Assembly (NCBI RefSeq): GCF_003236175.1
Contig: NZ_QKTW01000015.1
Coordinates: 1 to 64,000, forward strand
Length of the DNA: 64,000 bases
Reading direction: 5' to 3'
DNA from: Taibaiella soli
GTDB lineage: Bacteria; Bacteroidota; Bacteroidia; Chitinophagales; Chitinophagaceae
Positions 53,045 through 61,714 of this stretch are shown in pieces (position 1 is the stretch's first letter; every line of letters starts with the position of its first letter). The notes beneath the pieces were generated by a model. That model saw nothing but the letters and a program-made list of their open reading frames with translations, ran no database searches and had not been told where the DNA came from. The position numbers and the translations under genes are program-made.

Positions 53045-55861
53045 TTATTTAATTTCCAGCTCATCGATAAACAGATATGATTGCTTACCTGCACTTTCAT
53101 GCCATTCCGGCAATTTTCCAAAGTTTTGGGCCGTTATTTTGACATACTTCGCTCTGAAACCCTTATCCAGCGTGAAGTTTTCCATTTTCACTTTTTCATC
53201 GTGCTCCGCTTTTCCGGCTACAACCGTTTTTATAAGATTCCAGTGGCTAGAATCGTCACTTGCCCAATAAGAAATCACTTTCGGGTAAAAAATCCAGGCT
53301 CCCTGATCCTCTAAAAAGCCAATGGAGATCTGGTGAACATCTTTAATCTTATCGAATGCAACCACCGCTTCAAAATCTTGCTGAAATCCCTGCCAATTGC
53401 CTTTGCGCCAGTTAAGCGTACCACGCAAACCATCAATCAATGCATCTGGCCCACCGGCGTTATACTGTTTTACATAAGGCGAAATCAAAGTAATGGACCG
53501 ATCATCTGGCAAACGGTTAAAGTTTGCTTCCTGAACATAACTTTTCACATTGCCTTTTTGCGCATAGAATTTCAAATTGGCATTTTGGGAAATCGGCAAT
53601 GGCCGGTTATACCGGGCAAATTCCAGGTTATTGAATGAATAATAGATATCAGCGTTTTTATCGGCGCATTGAATCGTAATATCCTGTGCATCCCTGAAAA
53701 CACGACCGGCATTAATAATAAACGGATTGGGCACAATTTCATTAATCAGATCTTTCTCCAAATGAGCATCTAAAAATTGATAAGCAACTGTGTCTTTGAA
53801 ATAGTGATAACGCAGCACGCGATGCTTTCCACTACCCATAGCCAATTCCGCCGCAAATCGTTTTTTCGTGATCAGCGTGTTGCCAATTTTTACAGAGTCG
53901 AACAGCGGCATCCCAATTTCATATTCTGCCCGATTATGAACAACGGGATAAAAACCAATCGCACTCATCACATACCAGGCGCTCATCTGCCCGCAGTCTT
54001 CGTTTCCAATCAGTCCGTCCGGCGTGTTTTTGTAAAAGCTGTCTATTACATACTTCACGACGGCCTGTTCTTTTTCGGGCTTGCCGACGTAGTTGTATAA
54101 GTAAGCGATATGGTGACTCGGTTCATTTCCATGCGCGTACTGCCCTACCAAACCCGCGATGTCATCCAACTGATGGCCTTCGGTTTCTGTTTTGGCGTGA
54201 AATAATGCATCCAGCTTGTCTTCGAATTTTTCTTTTCCGCCCAACATCGCAGCTAATCCGTCAATATCCTGTTGTACAGAAAATGAGTACTGCCATGAAT
54301 TAGCTTCTGTAAAATTATTATCGACCATGTACGGACTGAATGGCTCTGTTAATGTTCCATTCTTACGCGCCCGCATAAAACCGGTTGTTGGATCGTACAC
54401 GTTTTTCCAGTTCTGGGCCCGCTTCGCGAAATAATTATAATCGTCTGTTTTGCCCAAAGCCTTTGCCATCTGCGCGATGCACCAATCATCGTAGGCATAT
54501 TCCAGCGTTTTGGAAACCGATTCATAATCATCTTCCGAACGCACATAACCATACTTTTTATAAGACCCCAAACCAAAATAATTCGTCATGGCGCTATGCT
54601 TCATAGCCTCAAAAGCTTTCGCTGCATCATAGCCTCGAATACCTTTGCTATACGCATCCCAAATTACCGGAATAGCATGATAACCGATCATACACCAGGT
54701 TTCATTCGAAGAAAGTTCCCAGACAGGAAGAATTCCGCCTTGCTCGTACTCTTTAATAAATGTGTTGATGATATCGTTGGTCCGCTTCGGATCAATGATC
54801 GTCAGCAGCGGATGTTCCGCACGATAAGTATCCCAAAGTGAGAATACGGTATAGTAATCGAATTTACCTCCTGTAGTATGAATTTTATCATCGCGGCCGC
54901 GATAACGACCATCTACATCACTGTAAATATTGGGCGCCGTCATGCAATGGTACAAAGCTGTATAGAAAACAGTTTTCTGATCCGCCGTACCGCCGCCCAC
55001 TTCAATTTTCGCCAATTCTTTGTTCCAGGTTTCTTTGGCCGCCTTACGGTATTTCTCAAAATTCCAGTCCAGCATTTCTGCCTGCATATTCTGATGCGCA
55101 CCATTTTCATCTACGGCGCTGACGGCTACTTTCACGAGCAAAGGTTTACCATCATTCCGGAAATGAATTTGGGTAATAATCCGTTTACCAGAAATACTAA
55201 ACGGTACAAACGAACTTGTATTTAGTCCGTCCATTTGCTGTATTGCCTTTGAGAATTTTATTTCGAAGAAAACCTTCTGATTGCGCGCCCAGGCTTTTGA
55301 AAAACGGTAGCCACGCAGCGTAAAACTGTCCAGCACTTCCAATTTGCTGTCGAGTACTTCATCCCGGTGTTTCAGATCAAGCACCACAGACTGCGCTGCA
55401 TTCTTGGGAAACGTATAACGATGCATACCACAACGTGCCGTGGACGTGAGTTCTACGTTCACTTTCGGCGTTGCCAGATAAACCTGATAATAGCCCGGCG
55501 TTGCTTTTTCTTTTTTATGGGAGAACACAGAAGCATACTGATAATGATCAAGCGAAATATTTTGCACGACCGGCATGAGCAGAATATCTCCATAATCACT
55601 GCAACCTGTACCGCTCAGATGCGTATGCGAAAACCCATAGACAACCGAATCACTGTAATGATAACCACTGCAGCCATCCCAGCCGTCAAGCCGCGTATCC
55701 GGGCTCACCTGCATCATCCCAAACGGCACAATCGCGCCCGGAAATGTATGCCCATGGCCACCCGTGCCAATAAATGGATTTACAAACTGGCTCAATTGTT
55801 TTTGAGCGATAACTGTAACAGAGGAAAGAAGAAAAAGCGCTAAAGCAGAAACCCTTTTCAT
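53045..55861 (-). CDS. GH92 alpha-mannosidase-type glycoside hydrolase
   Basis: 938 aa with a signal peptide (VSALALFLLSSVTVIAQ). The GH92 fold begins with FVNPFIGTGGHGHTFPGAIV and includes VSPDTRLDGWDGCSGYHYSD, YRAEHPLLTIIDP, HEPSHHIAYLYNY-like (NEPSHHIAYLYNY) and GNEDCGQMSAWYVMSAIGFYP. GH92 enzymes are calcium-dependent exo-mannosidases. A C-terminal extension carries a chitobiase-C-like segment (about 730-790) and an F5/8-type domain. It stands alone with no SusC/SusD pair, so it is not part of a visible PUL. Start at 55861 (MKRVSAL) chosen over 55882. Confidence 0.9.
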   Translation of the reverse strand: MKRVSALALFLLSSVTVIAQKQLSQFVNPFIGTGGHGHTFPGAIVPFGMMQVSPDTRLDGWDGCSGYHYSDSVVYGFSHTHLSGTGCSDYGDILLMPVVQNISLDHYQYASVFSHKKEKATPGYYQVYLATPKVNVELTSTARCGMHRYTFPKNAAQSVVLDLKHRDEVLDSKLEVLDSFTLRGYRFSKAWARNQKVFFEIKFSKAIQQMDGLNTSSFVPFSISGKRIITQIHFRNDGKPLLVKVAVSAVDENGAHQNMQAEMLDWNFEKYRKAAKETWNKELAKIEVGGGTADQKTVFYTALYHCMTAPNIYSDVDGRYRGRDDKIHTTGGKFDYYTVFSLWDTYRAEHPLLTIIDPKRTNDIINTFIKEYEQGGILPVWELSSNETWCMIGYHAIPVIWDAYSKGIRGYDAAKAFEAMKHSAMTNYFGLGSYKKYGYVRSEDDYESVSKTLEYAYDDWCIAQMAKALGKTDDYNYFAKRAQNWKNVYDPTTGFMRARKNGTLTEPFSPYMVDNNFTEANSWQYSFSVQQDIDGLAAMLGGKEKFEDKLDALFHAKTETEGHQLDDIAGLVGQYAHGNEPSHHIAYLYNYVGKPEKEQAVVKYVIDSFYKNTPDGLIGNEDCGQMSAWYVMSAIGFYPVVHNRAEYEIGMPLFDSVKIGNTLITKKRFAAELAMGSGKHRVLRYHYFKDTVAYQFLDAHLEKDLINEIVPNPFIINAGRVFRDAQDITIQCADKNADIYYSFNNLEFARYNRPLPISQNANLKFYAQKGNVKSYVQEANFNRLPDDRSITLISPYVKQYNAGGPDALIDGLRGTLNWRKGNWQGFQQDFEAVVAFDKIKDVHQISIGFLEDQGAWIFYPKVISYWASDDSSHWNLIKTVVAGKAEHDEKVKMENFTLDKGFRAKYVKITAQNFGKLPEWHESAGKQSYLFIDELEIK

Positions 55862-56025
55862 TAAATGCACATTAATTATCAAACAATGTACGTTGATAAG
55901 TTAATACATTAATAGGTCAATGACTGGTTGATACGTTAACACGAATTAGCGCCGTTGTGCCACCGTGAGCCCTCACGCCTTCGCTCAGAGGGTGACAAAC
56001 TTTGCGACCTTTGCTCCTTACGCTT

Positions 56026-56048
56026 GTGAGACTGAGCGGAGTCGAAGC
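56026..56048. repeat. REP-like element, copy 4
   Basis: GTGAGACTGAGCGGAGTCGA followed by AGC. Followed by a GTCAA/GTGAA word tract (56060-56110). Confidence 0.5.
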
Positions 56049-56059
56049 CTAACAAAACG

Positions 56060-56110
56060 CTGACCATTGACGTTTGACTTTTCACCATTCACAATTGACC
56101 ATTCACCAAA
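56060..56110. repeat. GTCAA/GTGAA word tract
   Basis: On the minus strand it reads as overlapping GTGAATGGTCAATTGTGAAT-type words; like tracts occur at 20713-20818, 35868-35905 and 4300-4325. Confidence 0.5.
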
Positions 56111-56118
56111 TCAGCGAT

Positions 56119-56346
56119 CTACGGTACCGGATCATAACCGTGCCCGCCCCAGGGATTGCAGGAAAGAATACGGCGCAATGCCATCCAACCACCTTTCCAC
56201 GGACCATATTTGCGAATAGCCTCCAATCCATATGCGCTGCAGGTAGGCGTATAACGACATTTAGCTCCTAAAAACGGAGAAATGGCGTTCTGATAAAAAC
56301 GGATCAGTCCGCTAAAAAGTATGGAGAAAAACTTACGCATGAGCAT
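56119..56346 (-). CDS. yidD: YidD membrane protein insertion efficiency factor
   Basis: 75 aa with the family cysteines and motifs [26 protein letters not shown] and [11 protein letters not shown]. YidD aids the insertase YidC. It follows rnpA with a 14-nt overlap in the rpmH-rnpA-yidD order common in bacteria; yidC is not next. Confidence 0.95.
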   Translation of the reverse strand: MLMRKFFSILFSGLIRFYQNAISPFLGAKCRYTPTCSAYGLEAIRKYGPWKGGWMALRRILSCNPWGGHGYDPVP

Positions 56347-56725
56347 CAGTCATTTGCGGCATCAGCTTGTCGATACATTTTGCCATAGCAGTCTGTACCG
56401 TTTTCAGATCCGGCAATTCCGGCCCTGTAAAAATAAAGAAAACGTGCAGCTGTCGTTCGGGCGCGGCAGCTGTAGCAAGTACATGCTTTTGCAATCGCCA
56501 CGCTTCACGCATCAGACGTTTTACCCGCTGCCGGTCTACCGACTTGCGAAATTTTTTCTTGGGCACAGAGAAACCTGCCAGCGTTGGCGGCATTTCAGAT
56601 GCGCGCGTTACCGGCAGATAAACACACTTAAGCGGAAAAACAGAAAACGCTTTCCCTGTACGGAAAAGCGTATCAATATGCTGTTCGCGCTTCAGCCGCT
56701 CGTATGCTTTTAAAGTATTACGAAT
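56333..56725 (-). CDS. rnpA: Ribonuclease P protein component
   Basis: 130 aa by the reading proposed here. The conserved N-terminal part ([20 protein letters not shown], then [11 protein letters not shown]) runs in frame with no ATG, GTG or TTG before it back to a stop codon. The only near-cognate start in the right place is ATT at 56725-56723. The first ATG (56593) would cut off the first 44 residues, which are typical of the family. The RNA-binding signature is present ([15 protein letters not shown]). The protein is the cofactor of RNase P RNA in tRNA 5' processing. Spacing to rpmH is 18 nt. Confidence 0.85.
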   Translation of the reverse strand: MRNTLKAYERLKREQHIDTLFRTGKAFSVFPLKCVYLPVTRASEMPPTLAGFSVPKKKFRKSVDRQRVKRLMREAWRLQKHVLATAAAPERQLHVFFIFTGPELPDLKTVQTAMAKCIDKLMPQMTDAHA

Positions 56726-56743
56726 GGCGAAATAATTTTAAGG

Positions 56744-56899
56744 TTATTTCAGGCGCTTTTCGTCAGAAACAGTCAGCTTGTGGCGTCCTTTAGCACGACG
56801 TGAAGCAAGAACCTTACGGCCATTAGCTGATTGCATACGCTTGCGGAAACCGTGTACAGTTTTACGACGCTTGCGGTGAGGTTGATACGTACGTTTCAT
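56744..56899 (-). CDS. rpmH: Ribosomal protein L34
   Basis: A 51-aa highly basic protein, [20 protein letters not shown] at the N-terminus and SDEKRLK at the end, an exact family match including [27 protein letters not shown] body. It is first of the rpmH-rnpA-yidD operon. Confidence 0.97.
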   Translation of the reverse strand: MKRTYQPHRKRRKTVHGFRKRMQSANGRKVLASRRAKGRHKLTVSDEKRLK

Positions 56900-57069
56900 A
56901 ATCTACTTTTATTATAATTTTGCCCTTTTACAAGGGTATTCATTTTTTCAAGGACTGCAAAGGTAAGGATATATATTTACCCACCAAATTGAAAAATATA
57001 AAAATCAGCAACTACTCTTACAAACACCTCATTATCAGTCAAAATAAGAGATATTATTTTTAAGCGGAG

Positions 57070-57828
57070 TTATTTTTCCACCATCGATTGCTTTGCTGCC
57101 TGCGCCAAATCGCGGATCAGCATCGGATCTTTTTCGATCGCATTACCCACTACTACGACGTTTGCACCTGCCTGACAATTAGCATAAACTTTTTCCGGAG
57201 TATGAATGCCGCCACCAATAATCAACGGTGCGCTGATGTGACTGCTCACCTTACGGATCATTTCTTCAGAAACCGGGTTGCGGGCACCACTACCCGCATC
57301 CATATAAATCACATGTTTGCCCTGAAGCTCAGCCGCCCAGGCAGTACACAAAGCAATATCTGGTTTATTGGCCGGGATTGGCGCAGAATGGCTCATATAA
57401 GAAACCGTTGTCGGCACACCTCCGTCAATTACCATATAACCGGTAGAAATCACTTCAATGCCGCTGGCTTTCACCATCGGTGCAGAAACAACATGCTGAC
57501 CGATAAGCAAATCCGGATTACGGCCGGAGATAAGGGAAAGATAAAGCAAGGCATCTGCATAAGGCGTCACCTGCATCGGGCTGCCCGGAAACAGTACAAC
57601 CGGGATATTTGAATTCGCCTTAAAACGCTGAATACAAACTTCCAGCTCATTGTCGATCAACAGGCTGCCGCCTACAAATAAATAATCGACACCTGCGTCT
57701 TCACACAAAGCGGCCATATGCGGCATATCTGCCGGCGCCACTTTATCGGGATCCACCAAAACCGCAAATGCGCTCTTTCCCTGCGCCTTTAGCGCACAAA
57801 ATTCTTGATATACTTTTCCCTTTGCCAT
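57070..57828 (-). CDS. Geranylgeranylglyceryl phosphate synthase family (PcrB-like, group II)
   Basis: 252 aa TIM-barrel prenyltransferase. Family motifs are VLVDPDKV, GGSLLIDNELE, VLFPGSP, ISTGYMVIDGG, YMDAGSGARNP, IIGGGIHTPE and VVVGNAIEK. GGGPS links sn-glycerol-1-phosphate to a polyprenyl diphosphate and is the first step of archaeal ether lipids; homologues in Bacteroidetes have been shown to do the same. The start is the ATG at 57828, nine codons inside a GTG-started frame, and matches family N-termini. Confidence 0.9.
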   Translation of the reverse strand: MAKGKVYQEFCALKAQGKSAFAVLVDPDKVAPADMPHMAALCEDAGVDYLFVGGSLLIDNELEVCIQRFKANSNIPVVLFPGSPMQVTPYADALLYLSLISGRNPDLLIGQHVVSAPMVKASGIEVISTGYMVIDGGVPTTVSYMSHSAPIPANKPDIALCTAWAAELQGKHVIYMDAGSGARNPVSEEMIRKVSSHISAPLIIGGGIHTPEKVYANCQAGANVVVVGNAIEKDPMLIRDLAQAAKQSMVEK

Positions 57829-57892
57829 TCCTGTAATCCTGGTATGATCCGCCACAAAATTGTATAAATTATCGTTCTTCTGGTAGGTGCGA

Positions 57893-58324
57893 CTAATTCT
57901 TTTTTAATTGATCTCTGATTTCCATCAGCAATTTATCAGTGCTGGATGGTTCTGCAGGAGCCGCAGGAGCCTCTTCCTGTTTGCGCTTCATTTTGTTGAT
58001 GCCTTTGATAAGCATAAAGATGATCAGCGCCAATAAAATGAAATTGATGGCCACTGTTATAAAATTACCGTAAGCAAAAATCACCGTATCAGGGATTTTG
58101 CGGGCATCAGCCAATGCAGCCCCATCAGGAACTGTGCCTTTCATTACAACGTAAAGATTGCTGAAATCCGGCTTCCCGATGATTGCGGCGACAAGCGGCA
58201 TAATGAGGTCATTTACCACACTATCCACAATTTTACCAAACGCCCCACCGATGATAACACCGACTGCCAGATCAATAACGTTACCCTTGACGGCAAACTC
58301 TTTAAACTCTTTGACAAATCCCAT
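57893..58324 (-). CDS. mscL: Large-conductance mechanosensitive channel
   Basis: 143 aa with two membrane helices. Marks are MGFVKEFKEFAVKGNVIDLAVGVIIGGAFGKIV at the N-terminus (given in part), DLIMPLV and the second helix FITVAINFILLALIIFMLIK. A C-terminal charged helix ends in LLMEIRDQLKKN. It acts as a pressure valve in osmotic downshock. Confidence 0.96.
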   Translation of the reverse strand: MGFVKEFKEFAVKGNVIDLAVGVIIGGAFGKIVDSVVNDLIMPLVAAIIGKPDFSNLYVVMKGTVPDGAALADARKIPDTVIFAYGNFITVAINFILLALIIFMLIKGINKMKRKQEEAPAAPAEPSSTDKLLMEIRDQLKKN

Positions 58325-58516
58325 ATTGAACGCGTTTTATACGCTAAAAATATTTATAATTCAGCAATTTTAGATCATTTTGCCGATAAACCGGCTATTT
58401 AGCATAGGCAAAAATTATACCAATCTTTTGCGCACAACCTTCCGCCATTTCTTTTCTGTATTCGTTTTCCCGGCGAAAAACGGCTGAAAAAATCATTCTT
58501 ATAAATAATTATTTCT

Positions 58517-58550
58517 TATGGAAACGTTTTTCTTCGATTTCGTTTCCATA
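58517..58550. promoter_or_regulatory. Palindromic operator of the tetR-efflux operon
   Basis: TATGGAAACG (58517-58526) and its exact complement CGTTTCCATA (58541-58550) are separated by 14 bp. The right arm overlaps the TAGTTTTG promoter box (58549-58556), so a bound dimer would block transcription. Autoregulation by the TetR product encoded at 58567 is the likely use. Confidence 0.75.
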
Positions 58551-58556
58551 GTTTTG
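58549..58556 (+). promoter_or_regulatory. Promoter -7 box of the tetR-efflux operon
   Basis: TAGTTTTG, 10 nt before the ATG at 58567; overlaps the operator by two bases. Confidence 0.65.
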
Positions 58557-58566
58557 CTTATCAATT

Positions 58567-59193
58567 ATGGATACGCTCACAAAAATTATGAATGCGGCCG
58601 TAGAGCTATTCCGCCGGTATGGGTTCAAAACCATCACGATGGATGATATAGCCCGGCATACCGGCGTTTCTAAAAAAACGCTCTATCAGCATTTTGCGAA
58701 CAAACAGGAAGTGATCAATGAATCGGTAACCTGGTACAAAAACCACTTGTTTGAGCTCTGCCAGCAAATCTTTGATTCTTCAGGCAATGCCATTGAAGCT
58801 ATGGTTGGACTGATGTCGCTGATGGAGCAGACTTTCCGGCAGATGAATCCGATTGCAATGATGGAATTGCAACGTTATTATCCCGAAGGACATCAGCGTT
58901 TCCGCGATACTTTGCTGAGCCAGGACGTAGACGTAATTCGCAAGAATATTGAACGCGGCAAAGAAGAAGAATTATATCGGGAAGAGATTAATGCAGATCT
59001 GATGGCAAAGATTTATATAGAAACTTCTGTGTCGCTATGCATGTCGCCAATACTCCTCAACGATCGTTATGATCTGCATGTAATGAACAAGGAATTGATG
59101 GAACATTTTCTCTACGGACTGATGACGCCAAAAGGAATCAAACTTTATACGAAATACAAGAAAACCTATTTAAAGCAAGTAGTCAAAATATGA
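58567..59193 (+). CDS. TetR/AcrR-family repressor
   Basis: 208 aa. The DNA-binding HTH is FKTITMDDIARHTGVSKKTLYQHFANK (about 20-46, read in parts); the C-terminal ligand domain is all-helical, with a Met-rich stretch near 75-100. The stop overlaps the tolC-like start by 4 nt (ATGA). It is predicted to repress its own operon through the palindrome at 58517-58550. Confidence 0.92.
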   Translation: MDTLTKIMNAAVELFRRYGFKTITMDDIARHTGVSKKTLYQHFANKQEVINESVTWYKNHLFELCQQIFDSSGNAIEAMVGLMSLMEQTFRQMNPIAMMELQRYYPEGHQRFRDTLLSQDVDVIRKNIERGKEEELYREEINADLMAKIYIETSVSLCMSPILLNDRYDLHVMNKELMEHFLYGLMTPKGIKLYTKYKKTYLKQVVKI

Positions 59194-60536
59194 GACAATC
59201 ACTATTAAAAACTTCGTTGCTCCTTGCGGTGGGCTTCTTACCGGGCTTAGTTCAGGCTCAGGAAGCTGCTACGCCAATGAGTGTCGATGAATGCATTGAG
59301 TATGCAATCCAACACAAGAACGTGATGAAAAACATCCGGCTCGATGAAGCGATTGCAAAGGCCAAAAACAGAGAAGTAACCGGATTGGCATTGCCGCAGG
59401 TAAATGGTTCCGGATCTTACCAATACTATATTGAAACACAGAAAACGTTCTTACCCGGAGAGTTCTTCGGACAGCCGGCCGGTACATTTCAGGCAATCGC
59501 ATTTACTCCGAAAAACAATGTAACCGGTACCCTGACAGCGTCACAGCTTTTGTTTGACGGATCTGTTGCCGTGGCATTACAAGCGCGTAAAACGCTGGAA
59601 GAATTTGCAACGATCAATACACAACGTACAGAAGTAGATATCCGCGAAACTGTTTCCAAACTCTACTATGCGGTTTTAATCAATGAGAAGCAACTGGAAA
59701 TACTGGACAATAACTACAAGGATGTACAGAAGATTGCAGAAGACAACGAGAAGGCTTATAAAATAGGTGTTGTAGAAAAAATTGCAGTGGATCAGTTGAA
59801 AGTACAGGCAGCCAATATTCAAACGGAAAAGATCCGCCAGGAAAATCAATTTGCGGTGAGTATTCTAACGTTGAAATACCAGATGGGTATGCCGCTGGAT
59901 AGTACGATTGGCTTATCAGACACACTTGCAGAAGGGATGGTTTCTATGGCTGATCTGTTGGAAGATTATCCATTTGAATTTAGTCAACGTCCGGATTATA
60001 AATTGACAGAAACACAACAACAATTGAACTTGCTGGATCTGAAACGTTATAAATGGCAAAACCTTCCTTCGCTGAGAGCAAATGGTGCGTATGGTTACAA
60101 CTATGCGAGCGATCAGTTTAGCGCGATGTTTCAAAATCCATATCTGCATTTCTCGTATGTGGGACTCAATCTTAACGTGCCGATATTCGACGGCAACCAA
60201 CGTAGAAGCCGGGTAAAGCAAGCCAACTTCGCTGTAGAAAAAACGAAGAATACACTGGAAGACCAGCGCAATGGCATTACCTATCAGCAACAGCAATCGC
60301 GCAGCACTTTAAAAAACGCAATTATTGCTTTACAGAACCAACGCGCCAACCTTGATCTGGCAAAAAACGTGTACACGCTGGCTCAGAAAAAATACCGCCA
60401 AGGAGTGGGCAGTAATCTGGAAGTAATTCAAACGGAAACAGCTTATCTGCAGGCACAGTCCAACTTCTTCTTATCGCTGAATGCAGCCATCTACGCTAAG
60501 ATTGAGCTACAAAAAGCATTGGGCATTTTAAAATAA
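59190..60536 (+). CDS. TolC-family outer-membrane efflux protein
   Basis: 448 aa with signal peptide (LLAVGFLPGLVQAQ). The two OEP repeats of TolC are visible, with periodic helices such as LDEAIAKAKNREVTGLALPQ at the start of the first and NLDLAKNVYTLAQKKYRQGVGSNLEVIQ at the end of the second. It forms the exit duct of the RND pump encoded downstream. Confidence 0.92.
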   Translation: MRQSLLKTSLLLAVGFLPGLVQAQEAATPMSVDECIEYAIQHKNVMKNIRLDEAIAKAKNREVTGLALPQVNGSGSYQYYIETQKTFLPGEFFGQPAGTFQAIAFTPKNNVTGTLTASQLLFDGSVAVALQARKTLEEFATINTQRTEVDIRETVSKLYYAVLINEKQLEILDNNYKDVQKIAEDNEKAYKIGVVEKIAVDQLKVQAANIQTEKIRQENQFAVSILTLKYQMGMPLDSTIGLSDTLAEGMVSMADLLEDYPFEFSQRPDYKLTETQQQLNLLDLKRYKWQNLPSLRANGAYGYNYASDQFSAMFQNPYLHFSYVGLNLNVPIFDGNQRRSRVKQANFAVEKTKNTLEDQRNGITYQQQQSRSTLKNAIIALQNQRANLDLAKNVYTLAQKKYRQGVGSNLEVIQTETAYLQAQSNFFLSLNAAIYAKIELQKALGILK

Positions 60537-60569
60537 AACCACTCATTCTGAAAATATAAAATCAAGATA

Positions 60570-61673
60570 ATGAAACACAGTTTATATATACTCATAACAA
60601 CGTTGGCGCTTGCATCATGCGGCGGCGGGCAAACCGGCGAGGAAAAAGCAGACGCTAAACTCGCGAAGCTAAAAAAGCAACGCTCTGAAATTGATATCCA
60701 GATCAAAGAGCTGGAGTCAAAAAATCCGGATACAACCCGAAAAGCAACTCCAGTTTCTATTACCGTAGTGAACCCTGTAGATTTTACCGCTTATGTAGAA
60801 GTACAGGCGCAGATTCTGAGCGATGAAAATGTGGCGGCGACGTCGCAAACGCAAGGAACAATTAAATCGGTATTAGTACGTACTGGTGACAAAGTAAAAA
60901 AGGGGCAACTTCTGGCGACGCTGGACAATGCATTAATTGATCAGCAAATCTCCGGTATGGAACCAAACATCCAGCTTTTGAAATCGCTGTACGAAAAGCA
61001 GCAAAAACTCTGGGCGGAGGATATTGGTTCGGAAGTGCAATTATTGACGGCAAAAGCCAATTACGAGGCGATAGTTAAACAAAAAAGTGCTTTGATCGCG
61101 CAAAAAAACATGGCCCGGATTATTTCGCCAATTGACGGCGTGGTTGACGCGGTAGCCATCAAGGAAGGCGACGTAATTAGCCCCATGCTTGGAGCAATTC
61201 GCATCGTTAATTTCAACAAACTACGTGCCGAAGCTACACTCGGAGAAAACTATCTCGGCAAAGTAAAAACCGGCGATAATGTCATCCTTGAATTCCCGGA
61301 TCTGAATGATTCGCTGAAAACGAAACTGACTTATGTAGCACAAGCTGTAGACCCAATCTCACGCGCGTTTGTGGCACAGGCACGTCTGGGGTATAACGCG
61401 AAGCTGCATCCGAATATGTCTTGCAAAATGAAGATTGCGAATTATGAAAATTCGCACGCTATCGTAGTACCAGTTTCTGTGATTCAGAAAACGGCGAATG
61501 GTGATATGCTTTACGTAGCGAACGGCGATAAAGCTAAATCTGTGATCGTTACTACCGGCCGCATTTCTAACGGACAAGTGGAAATCCTTTCAGGCCTTAA
61601 TGCTGGCGATAAAATTATCACCGAAGGTTTTGAAGAAACAGATAACGGCGAAAAGATCAAAATCATCGAATAG
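60570..61673 (+). CDS. RND efflux periplasmic adaptor (MFP) lipoprotein
   Basis: 367 aa; lipobox LASC (Cys17) after a short signal peptide, then a coiled helix, and a HlyD/AcrA-like body: lipoyl part TGDKVKKGQLLATLDNAL, alpha-hairpin, IDGVVDAVAIKEGDVISPM, and barrel region with RISNGQVEILSGLNAGDKII. It bridges TolC and the pump. Confidence 0.92.
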   Translation: MKHSLYILITTLALASCGGGQTGEEKADAKLAKLKKQRSEIDIQIKELESKNPDTTRKATPVSITVVNPVDFTAYVEVQAQILSDENVAATSQTQGTIKSVLVRTGDKVKKGQLLATLDNALIDQQISGMEPNIQLLKSLYEKQQKLWAEDIGSEVQLLTAKANYEAIVKQKSALIAQKNMARIISPIDGVVDAVAIKEGDVISPMLGAIRIVNFNKLRAEATLGENYLGKVKTGDNVILEFPDLNDSLKTKLTYVAQAVDPISRAFVAQARLGYNAKLHPNMSCKMKIANYENSHAIVVPVSVIQKTANGDMLYVANGDKAKSVIVTTGRISNGQVEILSGLNAGDKIITEGFEETDNGEKIKIIE

Positions 61674-61714
61674 TGCGGATGGCCTGAGTATGCATCACTA
61701 TCAAAATTTAACCA

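Noticed and set aside
53045-55861. Polysaccharide utilisation locus around the GH92 gene
   Set aside because: No SusC/SusD pair, sensor or other glycoside hydrolase is adjacent.
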